DNA of 64,000 nucleotides from Gymnogyps californianus (taxonomy: Eukaryota; Chordata; Aves; Accipitriformes; Cathartidae). This document shows, piece by piece, positions 44,112 through 56,100 of the stretch. How positions within the stretch are numbered: position 1 is the stretch's first letter; the number at the start of each line of letters is the position of its first letter. Location of the stretch: the NCBI RefSeq assembly GCF_018139145.2, contig NC_059476.1, forward strand, positions 16,303,543 through 16,367,542, given 5' to 3'. A program made the position numbers and the translations under genes. The notes below the pieces were generated by a model that saw only the letters and a program-made list of their open reading frames with translations, made no database searches and was not told the origin of the DNA.

Positions 44112-47100
44112 GTAGGCGGCGGCGGGCCGCGCCGTGACACGTGGAGGCCGGGGCGGCTCCCGCGGCGGCGGCGGCACCACGTGTGCCGGGAGCGGGCCTG
44201 CCGTGCCGGCGGCGAGCGGGGGGCCCTGCATGGGCCGGGGGCGCCCCTTCCGTAGGCGGAGCGGGGCGCCCGGTGTTCTCCCGCCGGGGTGGGGTGTTGG
44301 CGGCACCGGCGCGGGGAGCCCCCGGGGCGGGGGGGGAGGGCACGGCACGGCACGGCCTCGGGACCCGCCGGGGCGGGGGTCTCGGTGCCCCCCGCGGGAG
44401 GTGACACCCTGCCCCTGGGGAATGGGGGCCAGGGGGGCGCCGGGCGGATCCCCCTCCGCGGTCACTCCGTCCCAGCGCCGCCCTCCGCCACCTGCGGCCG
44501 CGAGGAGGGGGGCGGTTTGGGACACCGACACCCGCCGGTTGCGGTGGCAGGAGCGCCGGGTGGAGGACGCGGGGTGCTCCGGCCCGCTCCGGGGTGGGGC
44601 AGCTTCCCCGAGCTGCACCGGGGGCTTATCCCGGGGGAAGCGTCTCCCGCTCCTGGGCAGGTCTGGGGCGCGGTGCTGCCCCCCGTGCGCAGCGTCCCTG
44701 CCGCCGCTGGTGTCACCGGTCCCGGTGGGACCCTGCCGGTGCTGGGCTGGGGCGCTGGGTGTGGGTGCGCTGCTGTCTGGACAGGGAGTGCGGGGGTGCA
44801 GCACCCCCGGACGGGACCCGGGGGCACCTGTGCTGTGCGTTCGTTGGGATTTCGGGGAGCCCTACGCTTCTGCGCTTTCCAGGGTGCTCCTGCCTGGCCG
44901 GGGGGCTGCCCCGGGGGCTGCGGGGGAGATCCCCCCCACCGCGAGCCCCTGCGGGGGGACGCCGAGCCTGTCTCGCCTCTCCCTGACGTGGAGGGAGCAG
45001 TCTGCGTTTGGGGAAGAGAGGTGTGTTCCTGCCTCACACTTCCCAAAAGCAGCTGAGGAATCCACGGAGCATCCTCTGCCGGTGCCGCGCCAGCCAGCTG
45101 GAGCCCCCTGACTTCCCGGGCTCGCCCCGCGCCCTTGCCGGCAGCTCCGGCCAGGTGAGAGCTGCCTTGGCAGCCTGCCCGTGGCCAGCGTGGGGAGGAT
45201 GGCCGCCCTCTGCTTGGGGCGTAGCCACGGCACGGCACGCTGAGCACACGTGTCGTGCGTCGCCAGCGCGGCTCGGACGGGCGGCTGCCCGCGGAGGCCT
45301 CGGTTGTGCCTCTTGGGTACCACAGCAGCAAGCGCAGCGTCCCCCGCTCCGGTTGGGTGCCGCAGGAGCGGGTGGCCATGCTCAGGCCGTCTCCGTCTCA
45401 AGCTGTTGGCTCAAATCCCGGCTCCCCGCGTGCCCGAAGCTCGCTCTGGGGCTGCGGGCATCCTCCATTCTCCCCAGCAGCGCCGGCTGCTTGCACACGG
45501 CATGCCTGTGCCCAAGCCTGTCCTTGAACATCCTCATGACCCACGGCACATGGCCTCGTCCCTGCTGAGTCTAAAGCAAAGACGGGGAGCTGGGAGGGCC
45601 CGGAGGGTGTCCCCGCTGAGCTAGGGGGGACAGGGGTCTCTGGCAGGGAGGAGGGCAGGCAGGGACGCGGGAGCAGGCTGGGCTGGTTCGTACCCCCGCC
45701 CCGACGCACAAGCAGTGAGGGCTGAAGGAGGTGCCCAGCCCCAGGTAGATCAAAGGGAGTCCTGGGGGAACGCAGGCTCCTTCGCCAGTGACTCACGGCT
45801 GTGGGACTCCTTGTTGCAAGGCGCTGAGTCAAAGGAGTCGAGGAGGGCTTGGGAGATCGCCCGCCCTCCCTCCCTCCTGGGCTGCGGGCAGGAGCCACGG
45901 GAAGAGGCCGTTTCAGTGGGAGGATTTAACTTCCCTCCCTCCAAACGTCCAGCGCCGGTCATGGCTGAAAACCTCTTATTAGATGCTGCCTTTGGGGAGA
46001 GCCAGCCCTGTGGCAAGATGGGCAGGGCCATGCAACCCCAGGGGCATCCCCCAGACCCCCTTGCCGTCAGCAGGCAGGGGTGAGCCGGCCCCTGTGTCCC
46101 TCGGCTGCTGATGTTCCACGAGATCCCTCCCGCTGGCTCCTCCGGCGGCCAGGGTGCCTCTGCCTGCCGGTCACCGCTGACTCAGGGCTGCACGCCGGCG
46201 CTTGGCAGTGCTGGGCGTGTGAGCCTGGATGTGCTTCCCCGCTCCTCCCAGTATCTCCAGGAGGATTGGCCGGGAATCGCAGCCAGGCTGCGCCGTAGAC
46301 GGCTGCCAGCGGGGCTCTGCGCCGGGCTCTGACCGGCAGCCAGCGCCGGCCGAGGGAGGGGACCGGAGATGCTGAGTGGTAAAACTGCTCCGTAGCCTGA
46401 TCTGCACAGCAGGGTGGAGCGGTGTCCCGGTGTCACCGGCAAGCTCCGCTTCCAGGTGGAGAGCCCTGGGAGGGGGTGGCCCAGGCTGCCGAGCCGCCTG
46501 CCGAGCCCCAAACCACTGCAGGCTCCCGCTCTTCGGGGCTGCCGTGTCGGCACGCAGTAACAGGCTGGGGGGATTTGGGATGGGTGGATGCGGGGCATTG
46601 CCATGGGGGTCCTGGCTTTGATTCCCAGCCTGGTCCTGGGATGCCTGTGCTCCGGGGTTGCACGGGGCTCCTGGCTGTGCTGCGGCCAGAGGTGCCTGCT
46701 CTGTCTGATGGGGGCAAGTCTCTAAAGAGCCCCAGGGGTTTGGGCATGTGGCTTTGGTGCTGCCATATTTTAGGAAATGCCTGTTTAGTGGAACGCCTGC
46801 TCTCCCTCCAGTGCAGCTTCCCTCTTGCCAGAAGAGGATTTCAAAGTACAGGCAGGTCTTGTACAGGGAGGGGGGCATTTTGTCCTGCATGGGCTCAGGC
46901 TTGTGCAAGCTGCGGTGCCTAGGTGAAACACAGGTGAGCCGCATCAGATGTGCATTCCCCAAGGTTTGGCCAGATTCTCCCTGTGCTGCTCCAGGGGGAG
47001 GACGGCTCGCTGCCTGCTCCCTGCCAGCTTTGGGAGGGAGGTGTGCTCTCCCAGGGCTCCGTCCTTGGTGCCCTTATCTTCCCTGCCTGTGTTATCTCTG

Positions 47101-50100
47101 CCTAAGCCCATCTGCAAACAGGAATTCGCATCTTGTCTCGTGCCAGCGACATGCCTGTGCTGCCACTCCGCTCCCGGCAGAGGCTGCGTGTCTGGCGGCT
47201 CTGCTCAGCCGGGGGCTGCAGCCCCTGCCCTCGCCCGGCATCTCGCTTTTCCTGGCCACCCGGCAGCGCTGGGCTCCGTGGCACTGTGGAGTGCGGTGCA
47301 AAGACCTTTCTGAAGTTATCCGGCGTTACCTGACCGTCCCTGGAGCTGGCTGGAGGACTGGAAAGGACGTGGGGCTGGGAATTTGAAGGAAGAAGAGCAA
47401 CAAAGCCGGTTTGGTCCTGGATTGCGAGCACAGCCTGTGTCCTCTCGTAGCCTTCAGCAGAGGTGGCGGGGTAGGGCCCTGGCAGTGGCAGCCGGCTGCA
47501 TCCCTGTTGCTGACTCCTGCGCTTTTGTTATGAATTTCGTAATGTTTTTGGGCTTATCTGAAGCGCCGGCAGCCGGAGTCGGAGGAGCGCGTGACAGTCC
47601 ATGGGGCAGGGGGAGCCTGCCTCTCCCCTCCCCGTCCAGCACGAGCGATGTGTGGTGTTGGGCAGAGCCGGGGAATTGCTGGGGGTTTATCGGTTCGTCT
47701 TTCCCAGTCACACAGCTGTGGAGTGAATCGGGCGGGAATTTTTGGTGTGGAGGCATCCCTGGTCATCGGAAGGGTCTCAGGCTGAAAGTGGCACGGGGCT
47801 TTGTGCAGTGGACTGGCCCGAACCTCTCCCAAAAAGCAAGGAGGAAAGGTCCCCTGTGCCGCCTCTGACCTGCAGCGCAGCCGTGTCCTGCCTGCCTCCC
47901 CTGCGTGTTTAGGGGTGCTGGGGGTGCGGCAGTGAGCTCAGCCGCTGTTTGCAGCGCGGGCTGTCGGGAGCCCACATGCGCTGCGGAGGATATCAGTGCT
48001 GGTAGTGGTGCTTTACAAAGTGTTTACCTGGCTCCCCGTGCTCCTCGACAGTGCTTTTCCCTCGAGGAGGATGACCTGAACTTAACGTCGCTGGATGCAG
48101 AAACCACCTTGGAGGCCGAAGAGATCCTGGGGACGATGCAGAACTATCTCGACTCCTCTGTGATCTCCATCATCGAGGACCTCTCTCTGAGCGAGGTGGG
48201 AGCCCACACACGGGCGCGGGAAGCGGCGCCTGGGCTGGCTCTGGCTGTGGCATGGGTGGGGGTGGCGGCAGCGTCCCCCATGGCCGGGTCCTGTGGCCGT
48301 GCCCCACCGCCCTCTGAGACTGCCCCTGCCCTTGCAGCAGAGCAAGGCCTGCCTGGATGCGCAGAACGAGCTATCCCTGCTGACTGCCATCACTGAGATC
48401 CTGGACAGCACGGATGATGAGACTCTGTCCCCCTTTGACACCATCATGGACGCAGAGCTGCTGACCTCACCTCGGGAGCGGGAGAATCCCTCGGTGAGTT
48501 GCGGGGCAGAGCCAGCCCAACCCCAAAACGGGTGGGAGAATGCTCAGGCAGGGCTCTGCCGGGTCCTGGCACGGGGGTGCCCTGAGGTGGTAGGACCCTG
48601 GTCCCCAGTGCCCTGGGATGGTCCCTCTGACCAGCAACATGAGAGAAGTGCTGAGCCAGCCCTGGGCATGCCCGGGGCTCTGGTGTGGGCTTGGGGGGCC
48701 ATGCCTTCGCCTTGGGTCTTGGTGTAGAGCCAGAGATGTGGCAGAGGCTCTGGGAAGCAGCATGTCCCCCTCTGCTCGGCCAGCCGGGGCTGTGCGCGCT
48801 GTGGGGGAAACAGGGCTGAGTTTGCTCCCGGGCTCTGTGGCATGACGTGCGTGGCCACTGTGGGGCCCCGGGTGGCCTGTCCCCTCCAGCAGCAGAAACC
48901 TGCCACTGCCTTATCCTCTGTCCGTCTCCTCTCCAGTTTCAGAAGTTTCTCAGCTTATCCCGTCCGTCGGTGGAGTGTGAGAGCCCTGCCCTGGAGCAGC
49001 CCAAGGCTCTCAGGCCTCGCAGCAGCAGCAGCAGCAGCATCTCCGTGGTTGGGAAGGTGAGCAGCTGAGCAGGGGAAGCTGAAGGAGCGGTGTCGGGGTG
49101 GTGCTGGGGTAACTGTGTCCCTGCTGCTGCCTCCTGGCCCCTGCCTTCCCACCTGGCACAGGTGTCCTCTCCCAGAAGCAATGCTTTAGCAGGGCACCGG
49201 TGGCAGTGGGAGCAGGGCCTGCCCCAGCTGGTGGGTGCTGTGGGACTGGGGCTGCTGTGGATGCCCCTGTAGGGGTGGTGGGTTTCTAGCTCTGTTGTGT
49301 CTTACTGGGAGGGTCAAACATGTTCCAGCTTTTTGTCTGCCCAGGGGCTTTGCTGCAGAGTTGCAGCAGACCCACAGTTGGCTGTGCCTGGGGGGGCTCC
49401 GGTGAAAGCCCTGGAGCTGACGCTTGCTCTGGTTCCCCTTCCCAGACCGACACAGACCTAGCTTGGGACCGTGCTGCTCATGGCCTTGAGGACCCGGTGA
49501 TGCCGAAGAAGCAAGTCTGCAGCACCCCGAGGGCGGAGAGGAAGGTGGGCTGGCACCGGGCCCGAGAGCAGCCCCTGCCGCAGCGCAGCGATGGGGAGGA
49601 AGAGGAGGAGGAGGCTGCCTTGAGCCCGGAGCTAGACAGCAGCATGGAGGCTGGGGAGTTTCGTGTGAGCAGGGCCGGGGCGGCGCTGGAGGAGCGTGAA
49701 GACCCCTGCATCATCAACACGGGCGACGTGTCCCTGAGTGAACTGGTGAAGTCCATGCACCCATACTGCCTGCCCACCTTCACCGTGTGCCTGGACCCCG
49801 AGACCGAGCCTGTGGCCAAGGAGCTCCTGAGTGGTCCCGTCTTGCTGGAAATTGTGCCTGGCGAGGGGGAGAGTGTGGAGATCCCTGTGGTCCTGCAGCC
49901 CTTGGCTCCTAGCTTCCCCAGCCTGGAGCCCCAGCTCCTGGGAGCAGAGGAGGGTACTGGGGAGTCAATCCCAGAGGATCGAGAGGAGCTGCCAGGAGCT
50001 CCAGCCCAGGAAAACGGCATGGAGGAGGAGAAGGACGAGAAACTGCGTGGAAAGGAGCCCTCCTGCGCTACCCCGGAGAGCAAGTCCCCACCAGAGACAG

Positions 50101-53100
50101 CAGCACCCAGAGCCTGGAGCCCCGACAGCAGCTCGCAGCACAGCGTGGAGGCCCCGACGGGCGGCAAACGCGAGGGCTCCAAGAAGGGACGCGGCCGTGA
50201 GAGAGCAAGGAAGAGTCGGAAAAAGAAAGCAGAGGAGGACCAAAGCGAGCAGGCCAGGCCAGGCAGGGACTGCGTGGCCCACCGGCTCCGCTCGGCCGGC
50301 TCTGGGCAGCCCCTGGGCCAGCCGCCCACCAGCCGGCGGCGGGCAGCGTGTCCCTCTGTCCAGGTCTCGGACTTCCTGGCACGGCAGCTGGAGCGAGCCC
50401 GGAAGGAGGGGCAGATGGAGCTGTGTGCCGAGCGGGTGCCGCGGCCCCGGGGCAGGCCCCGGAGCGTGGCGGGGGCCTCCCTGCTCGAGAAAGCGCAGTG
50501 GGAGCTGCAGAAGGACCCAGTGCCAGAAACAGCGAGCGTGGCCCCAGAGAAGGCTGAGACTGTGGTGCCTCTGGAGGAGACTGCACCAAGCGTGGAGGAG
50601 CCGCCAGCAGCTGCGTGTCCCAGCCTGGCGGACCAGGCTGAGGGTAGGGGAGATGCACAGCCAGCTGCTGGACAGGGCGGCGGGGTCTTGGAGGCTGCCT
50701 CTCCGCTCCCAGAGCGAGGTGTGGGGCTGGAGTCCCCCCAGAGCCTGCCGGTGGCAGAGCCAAGGGAGGGCCTGCCCAGGGAAGCCAAGCCCAAGGCCCT
50801 GAGCCTGCGGGAATACCGCATCCGCATGCTGCACCGCCAGCCCAGCCCACGCAGCAGGAAGGACGGCGAGAAGCAAGTGGCCAGCAAGTGGCCCAGCATC
50901 CCCGAGCCTCCGACAGAGCTGGCGGAGATCCCCTGCCTGGTGTCGCCCATGCGCCCCACCACTGAGGCGGCCAGCGCTCAGAAGAGCCCGGAGAAACCTG
51001 CCAGCCCCGCTGCTGTCCCTTCTCCTGCCGGCAAAGCTCCTGCTGCTCTGCCTTCAGCTCCGGCACCCGCCACGGCTCCAGCACCCGCCACGGCTCCAGC
51101 ACCTGCCACGGCTCCACCACCCCCATCAACACCAATGCCTTTTGTCGCACCAAACGTGCCCCCAGCCGCTGGGGCGGCCCCCGCCGGGATGCCGCCAGCC
51201 TCTGCCGGTGCTTACGCCCTTTACCCACCAGTGCCTTCCTGGCCCTGCTTCAGCCCGCAGCCCGTGGGCTGCCATGGTTTGCCCCCGCCGCCCAGTGCCG
51301 GCTCCTCCAGTACTTTTCACATGGTGCCTGGCCTCCCGCCTCCGGCCATGGCCTGGCCCCCGCCGGCTGTGCCACCCCCACCTCCGTTTGGCCCCGGCGG
51401 CCCCTATGCCCCGGTAGGGTGGGCACCGCCATCCTACTGGCCAGGAATCCCCGTGCCTCCTCCGGTGCCTCCCCTGGCGTACGGGGACCCCGGAGCGGTG
51501 CTGCAGGGCACTGCCGCCTTCCCGGCTGGCGGCCACCCCAGCACGGCCCTCCTGCACGGGCAGCCTCCCGCTGCCCCTGCACTCAGCTGCCCAGAGCCAC
51601 CGGCCTTCCCCGCCCAGCCGCCCGCCGCCCCGGCCAGCGAGATGGGGGCTGCAGGTGGCCTGGCCAGGCCAGCGACCAGCAGGGTGTCGGACCCCAGGAG
51701 GCAGGCACGGCTGGTGGGGGAGAGCTCTCTCCCCAAGGCCCCTCCGGCCCCAACCCCTGCCCAGCCCCTGGCAGCCCCATCGGCTGCCGCTGCCCAGCCC
51801 GGCAGGGTCCCTCCTGCAGTGCCAGCCCAGCACACGGCAGCCCCCCAGGCTGCCCCCACCCAGCCTCCAGAGGAGCCCCAGGCTGCAACCCCCACCCAGC
51901 TCCCAAAGGCCCCCCCAGCTGCCATCCGTTGCCCTGCGGAGGTGTCTCCTGCCGCTGGCCCTGTTGGGGAGTCCCCTGGCACCCGCCCCACAGAGGAGGC
52001 TACAGGGCCGGGCAAGGGAGCAGCGGAGAAAGCCCTGCCGGAGCCGAAGGCAGCTGCTGGGCAGGAGCCGCCTGGCCAAAAATCCACCTCCCAGGCTGCA
52101 GCACCACCACCGAAAGTGGGTCGAGAGAGCAGCCTGCCCGCTAAGGCACACGTCGCACGGCCATGGAGGCACCAGCCACTCCTTAGCCCGGTGCAGCCCA
52201 GCGACAGCAGCAAGGACATCGTGCAAGCCTTCATCAGTGAGATCGGTGAGCGGGAGGGCTACGGGGCGCTGGGCTGAGCATGGCCAGCCGGCGAGGCTGC
52301 GGTGCTGCTGGCAGCCCAGGTAGCGGGACCGGTTCCTGGCACTTCTGGGGGTGAGGGTTGCAAAGTTGCGCCCACGGGCTTGCAGTCTTTTCCCAGTGCT
52401 CTGCCAGGATGTTGCCTCCAGTGGATGGCCTGGGCTGGCTGTGCCCAAACTGGTCCCTCCTGGGGCTGCAGAGCCGGGTGCTCCTGTCCTCACTGTTGGA
52501 GATGGGGAGCTGCTGCAGGCTCTGCCGCTGCTTGTCCTCACCAGCGCTTGCCCCGTCACCCAGGGAGGCTGATGCAGGGGGAAGATGGGGCCGGGGTGCA
52601 TCCCTGTGGTGCCAGGAGGGTTTTGGCTGACCTGACTTGCCGTGCTCTCTCCCTGGCCCAGGGATCGAAGCCACCGACCTGTCCAGCCTGCTGGAGCAGT
52701 TCGAGAAGTCTGAAGGTGCGGATGCGGCGTGCTGTCCCCCGCAGGGCTCCCTCCGTGCCACGCCGGCCTCCCTGAGCTGCCTGTGCTCCCTGGGGTGGGG
52801 TGGGAGTGGGGGGGCCAGGATGCTCCTGCCTGCAGGCTGGTGTTACCGTGCCTGGATGCCTTGTCCCAGGGGTGTCTCTGCCCCTGTCTCCTTCTTGGCC
52901 TGTGAAAGTGGCTGGGGGTCCCCAGGGCGGCCAAGGGGGTGGTGAAGAGCCCAGGAAGGAAAGGGGATATGCAGCTCCTCTCTGCAGGGAGCTGGGTTTG
53001 GGGTGCTGTGAAATCTCTCTCCGGCTGTGCCCGGGGTGCTCTGTGTGTCCCCTCGTATGCAGGGTCTGTCCCCTGCCCTCCAGCCCCAGCCTCTGGCCAC

Positions 53101-56100
53101 CCTCACCCACCCGCTCTCTTTTCAGCCAAGAAGGAGGAGGCTCCCGTGCAGCCCCCTGAGGACAGGCAGCCGGCAGGGAGCTCCGGGTGAGTACCAAGAC
53201 CTTCGCAGCCGGTGCCCCAGCGTGGAGCCTGGCAGAGGGCTGAGCCCTGCCTTCAGCGGGGACACGGGGCAGCTCTAAGTCCTGGCAGCGTCCGAACCGT
53301 GCCAGGGGCTGTGTCCACTGGCCCAGGAGGGGCTGAGCTCCTGGCTGGGCTGGGGGGCAGCGCTGGCACTGAGGGGGAGAAATTGGGGGAAGCAGTGATG
53401 GGCATAACTGGGCTGTGCAAGTTCCATCCTTGCAGCTTTCTCAGATCCTGTGTCCCCCCGGCCCGGCCGGTGGGGCAGCTCGGGTGGGTGCCCCAGGCGT
53501 GGGGACGGGGGCTGGGCTTTGGCTGCTGCATTTGACAAAGCTCCTTTCCCTTTCTCAGGCACGAGACCCAGCAGGACAGGAAGCCCCCGGACGGCCTGCA
53601 GGCCTCTGAGCTGGCCAACGTGGCAGGTAATGCCCAGGGCGAGGTGGGGGAGCCCGCTGTGTCCTGGCAGGGGCTGTCAGGCTGGGGGAGACCCCAGGGC
53701 TTGAGGGGAGCTGGGCTGGGAGGGAGCCCCAGCCGGGCAGGTTGCAGCAAGGTTCTTGAAAGCCCTCCGGTGCTCTCGCAGGTCTCACCCCTCCAGCGAC
53801 GCCCCCCCACCAGCTCTGGAAGCCGTTGCCTGCTGTCTCGCTGCTGGCCAAGGCCAAGTCGCCAGGGTCCGTGCCCCAGGAAGGGCCCCAGAAGACGGCC
53901 AAGCTGACGAAAGCCAAGCCGCTGCCCCCAGGCAAGCTCCAGGGGAAGAGCCTGGCACCGGCCCCCGCCGGCTCAGCCCCGAGCCACGTCTGCTCGGGAG
54001 ACCACGACTACTGCATCCCGGGTGCGGCGCGGCTGGAGAGCAACGGCGGCCCTGGCACGCAGACCCCTGCTGAGGGCGGCTCCCGCTGGAATGTCAAACA
54101 CCACCGGGACATCACTATCAAACCCATCTCCTCCTTAACCAAACGGACGCTGGACCAGCCCAAGCCCACCCCGCCAGCCCCCACCACCACCGTGGGGCCC
54201 AGCCAGGAGCCCCTGGGGACAGCCTGCCTAGCCCCCCTGGATTATCGGACTAGCGTCCCCAACAAGGCCACTGCTGGGTGCAGCAGCCCCCCACCTCGGT
54301 GCTCCTATCTCCAGCTGCATCCCCCTGCCGGGACCAGGAGATGCGGACTCCCAGTGCCCAGCCCAGCCGTGCTGCTGCCAAGAGGTCCCTGCGCTGCTAC
54401 CGGAGACCCCAGGACTCGCCCAGCCCCTCTGCCGGCAGCTGGAGGGCTGGCCGGAGCCGTGCCAGCCGCTCTTTCAGCTCCAGTTCGGATGGAGCTAGCG
54501 AGTCCTCATCTTCATCTTCATCCTCGTCCTCCCGATCGCGATCCCGGTCACGGTCATTCTCCCCACCACCCAAGCGGTGGCGAAGGTAAGCGGTGGAGCG
54601 TCTGTCTGCTTACTCTTTGGACAATTGTCTGGTGGCCGGTCTTTTGCGAGGGTGCCCAGACACCTCTTTATGGACCTACTTGATGGCTGTATTTGATCTT
54701 TTTGTCCTTGTGGTCCTTCTGAAGCGGTGCCTGGCTCGCAGAGACTGGGGGAGCTGCTGCGACACCTTGCCAGTGGGTGTCTGGCTGAGCCCCATGTCTG
54801 GGCAGGTGTGCCTGCAAAGCCACTGCTGAGCCAGGCTTCCTTACTGCTGGAACACCATGGTACGAGTCCTTGGCTGCACCTTGGCTTTTAGATGCTTTTT
54901 CTGGGGTATTATTGCAGGTGTTGGTGTTTGTGCCGTGGGGCTGGTGCAGCCCTATGTGTAGAAATGAGAGGAGCCACAATGGAGCTCTCCAGGGAGCTGC
55001 TGGAGGCAAGCAGAGAAAAACCCATCTGGCTTAGCTGCTTCAGGGGCTCCCCACACTCCTTATGGAGGTGGCTACGTAGGAAAGTGGGGGGGCTTGGTCT
55101 CTGCGGAGCACGTTTCTTTTGGAGTCCTTGTGCATCTGAGTGATGCACAGCCTGTCCCAGCTGGGGTGGGAGGCACTTGAGCTGGCGAGGGATCCCTCAT
55201 CTGCCCTCCCCTGGGTGTTCAGCCAGTTCTGGAGACATCCCAGGTCACTGGGCATGAAGGGCTTGTCCAACCAGGGCCCCTCCGTCGGTGGCAAATAGGT
55301 GCGGAGGCTGGAGCTGGAAAGGGCACATATATAGTGCCATGTCCCAGGGATGTGCAGCTCAGGGACTTGCCCTGTCTGGCTTGGCTTTCCAGCAAATGCA
55401 GCTGGCCCTGTGCTGGGAAATGTCCCCACGGACTGTGCCATCCTGACCTGCTGTCCTCCAGGACAATATGTGGCGGTACTCAGGCAGCACGCTGCGCTCG
55501 GGGCCTGGGTTTGCCTATGGCAGGAACGACCCGTGGCAGCATGTTTAGAGAGGGACCTTGCAGTTGGCTGGAGGCAGCACAGCTTGATCCCAGAGGGGTT
55601 TCAGTCCTGCTGCCCTTAAGCTTTGCCTGGCCCCGCCAGAGAAGCTCTTGCGGGCAGGAGGCTGTGGGCACAGAAGGCCAGCCATGTTCCAGTGCATGCC
55701 ACGGCCCTCGGTGTGGTTGGAGGTGTGTACGGTCTCCATTTGCCTGGCTGTTGAGTGCAATGTGGATGTGATGGCTCCAGTGTCATCCTGTGCACCGTGT
55801 GGGGCTCAGCACGGCAGCCCCGGCACCTCCTGGGTCCTTGCCCAGCCATGGCCATGTGCTGCACGGTTCCCCTGTGACTATTTTTTGTTCTTCAGAGGCT
55901 GTGCCTGTGAGCCTGCTCCGTTTTCGCTGCGGTGTTTGGAGCCAAGTGGAGTGATGTCTCTGTAGTGTTGTTACTGCCCCTGGCAAACTTGGGGAGAGGT
56001 TTCCATAGCCCAGCTCACCCTGGGGATGGGTCCTGTCCGAGTGGGGTGCTGGGTACCTTGGGGAGGATGGAGGTCTTTTTCTTCTCCGGACCCTCGTGGT

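Noticed and set aside
49320..49445. Upstream extension of the large PPRC1 exon
   Set aside because: It is open by chance. A strong polypyrimidine tract and CAG acceptor end at 49445, and family similarity begins after it.
54593..54829. Frame following PPRC1 exon 9 with a hydrophobic stretch
   Set aside because: It begins after a consensus donor (GTAAGC) and lies in intron 9. The hydrophobic run (VFDLFVLVVLL) looks fortuitous.
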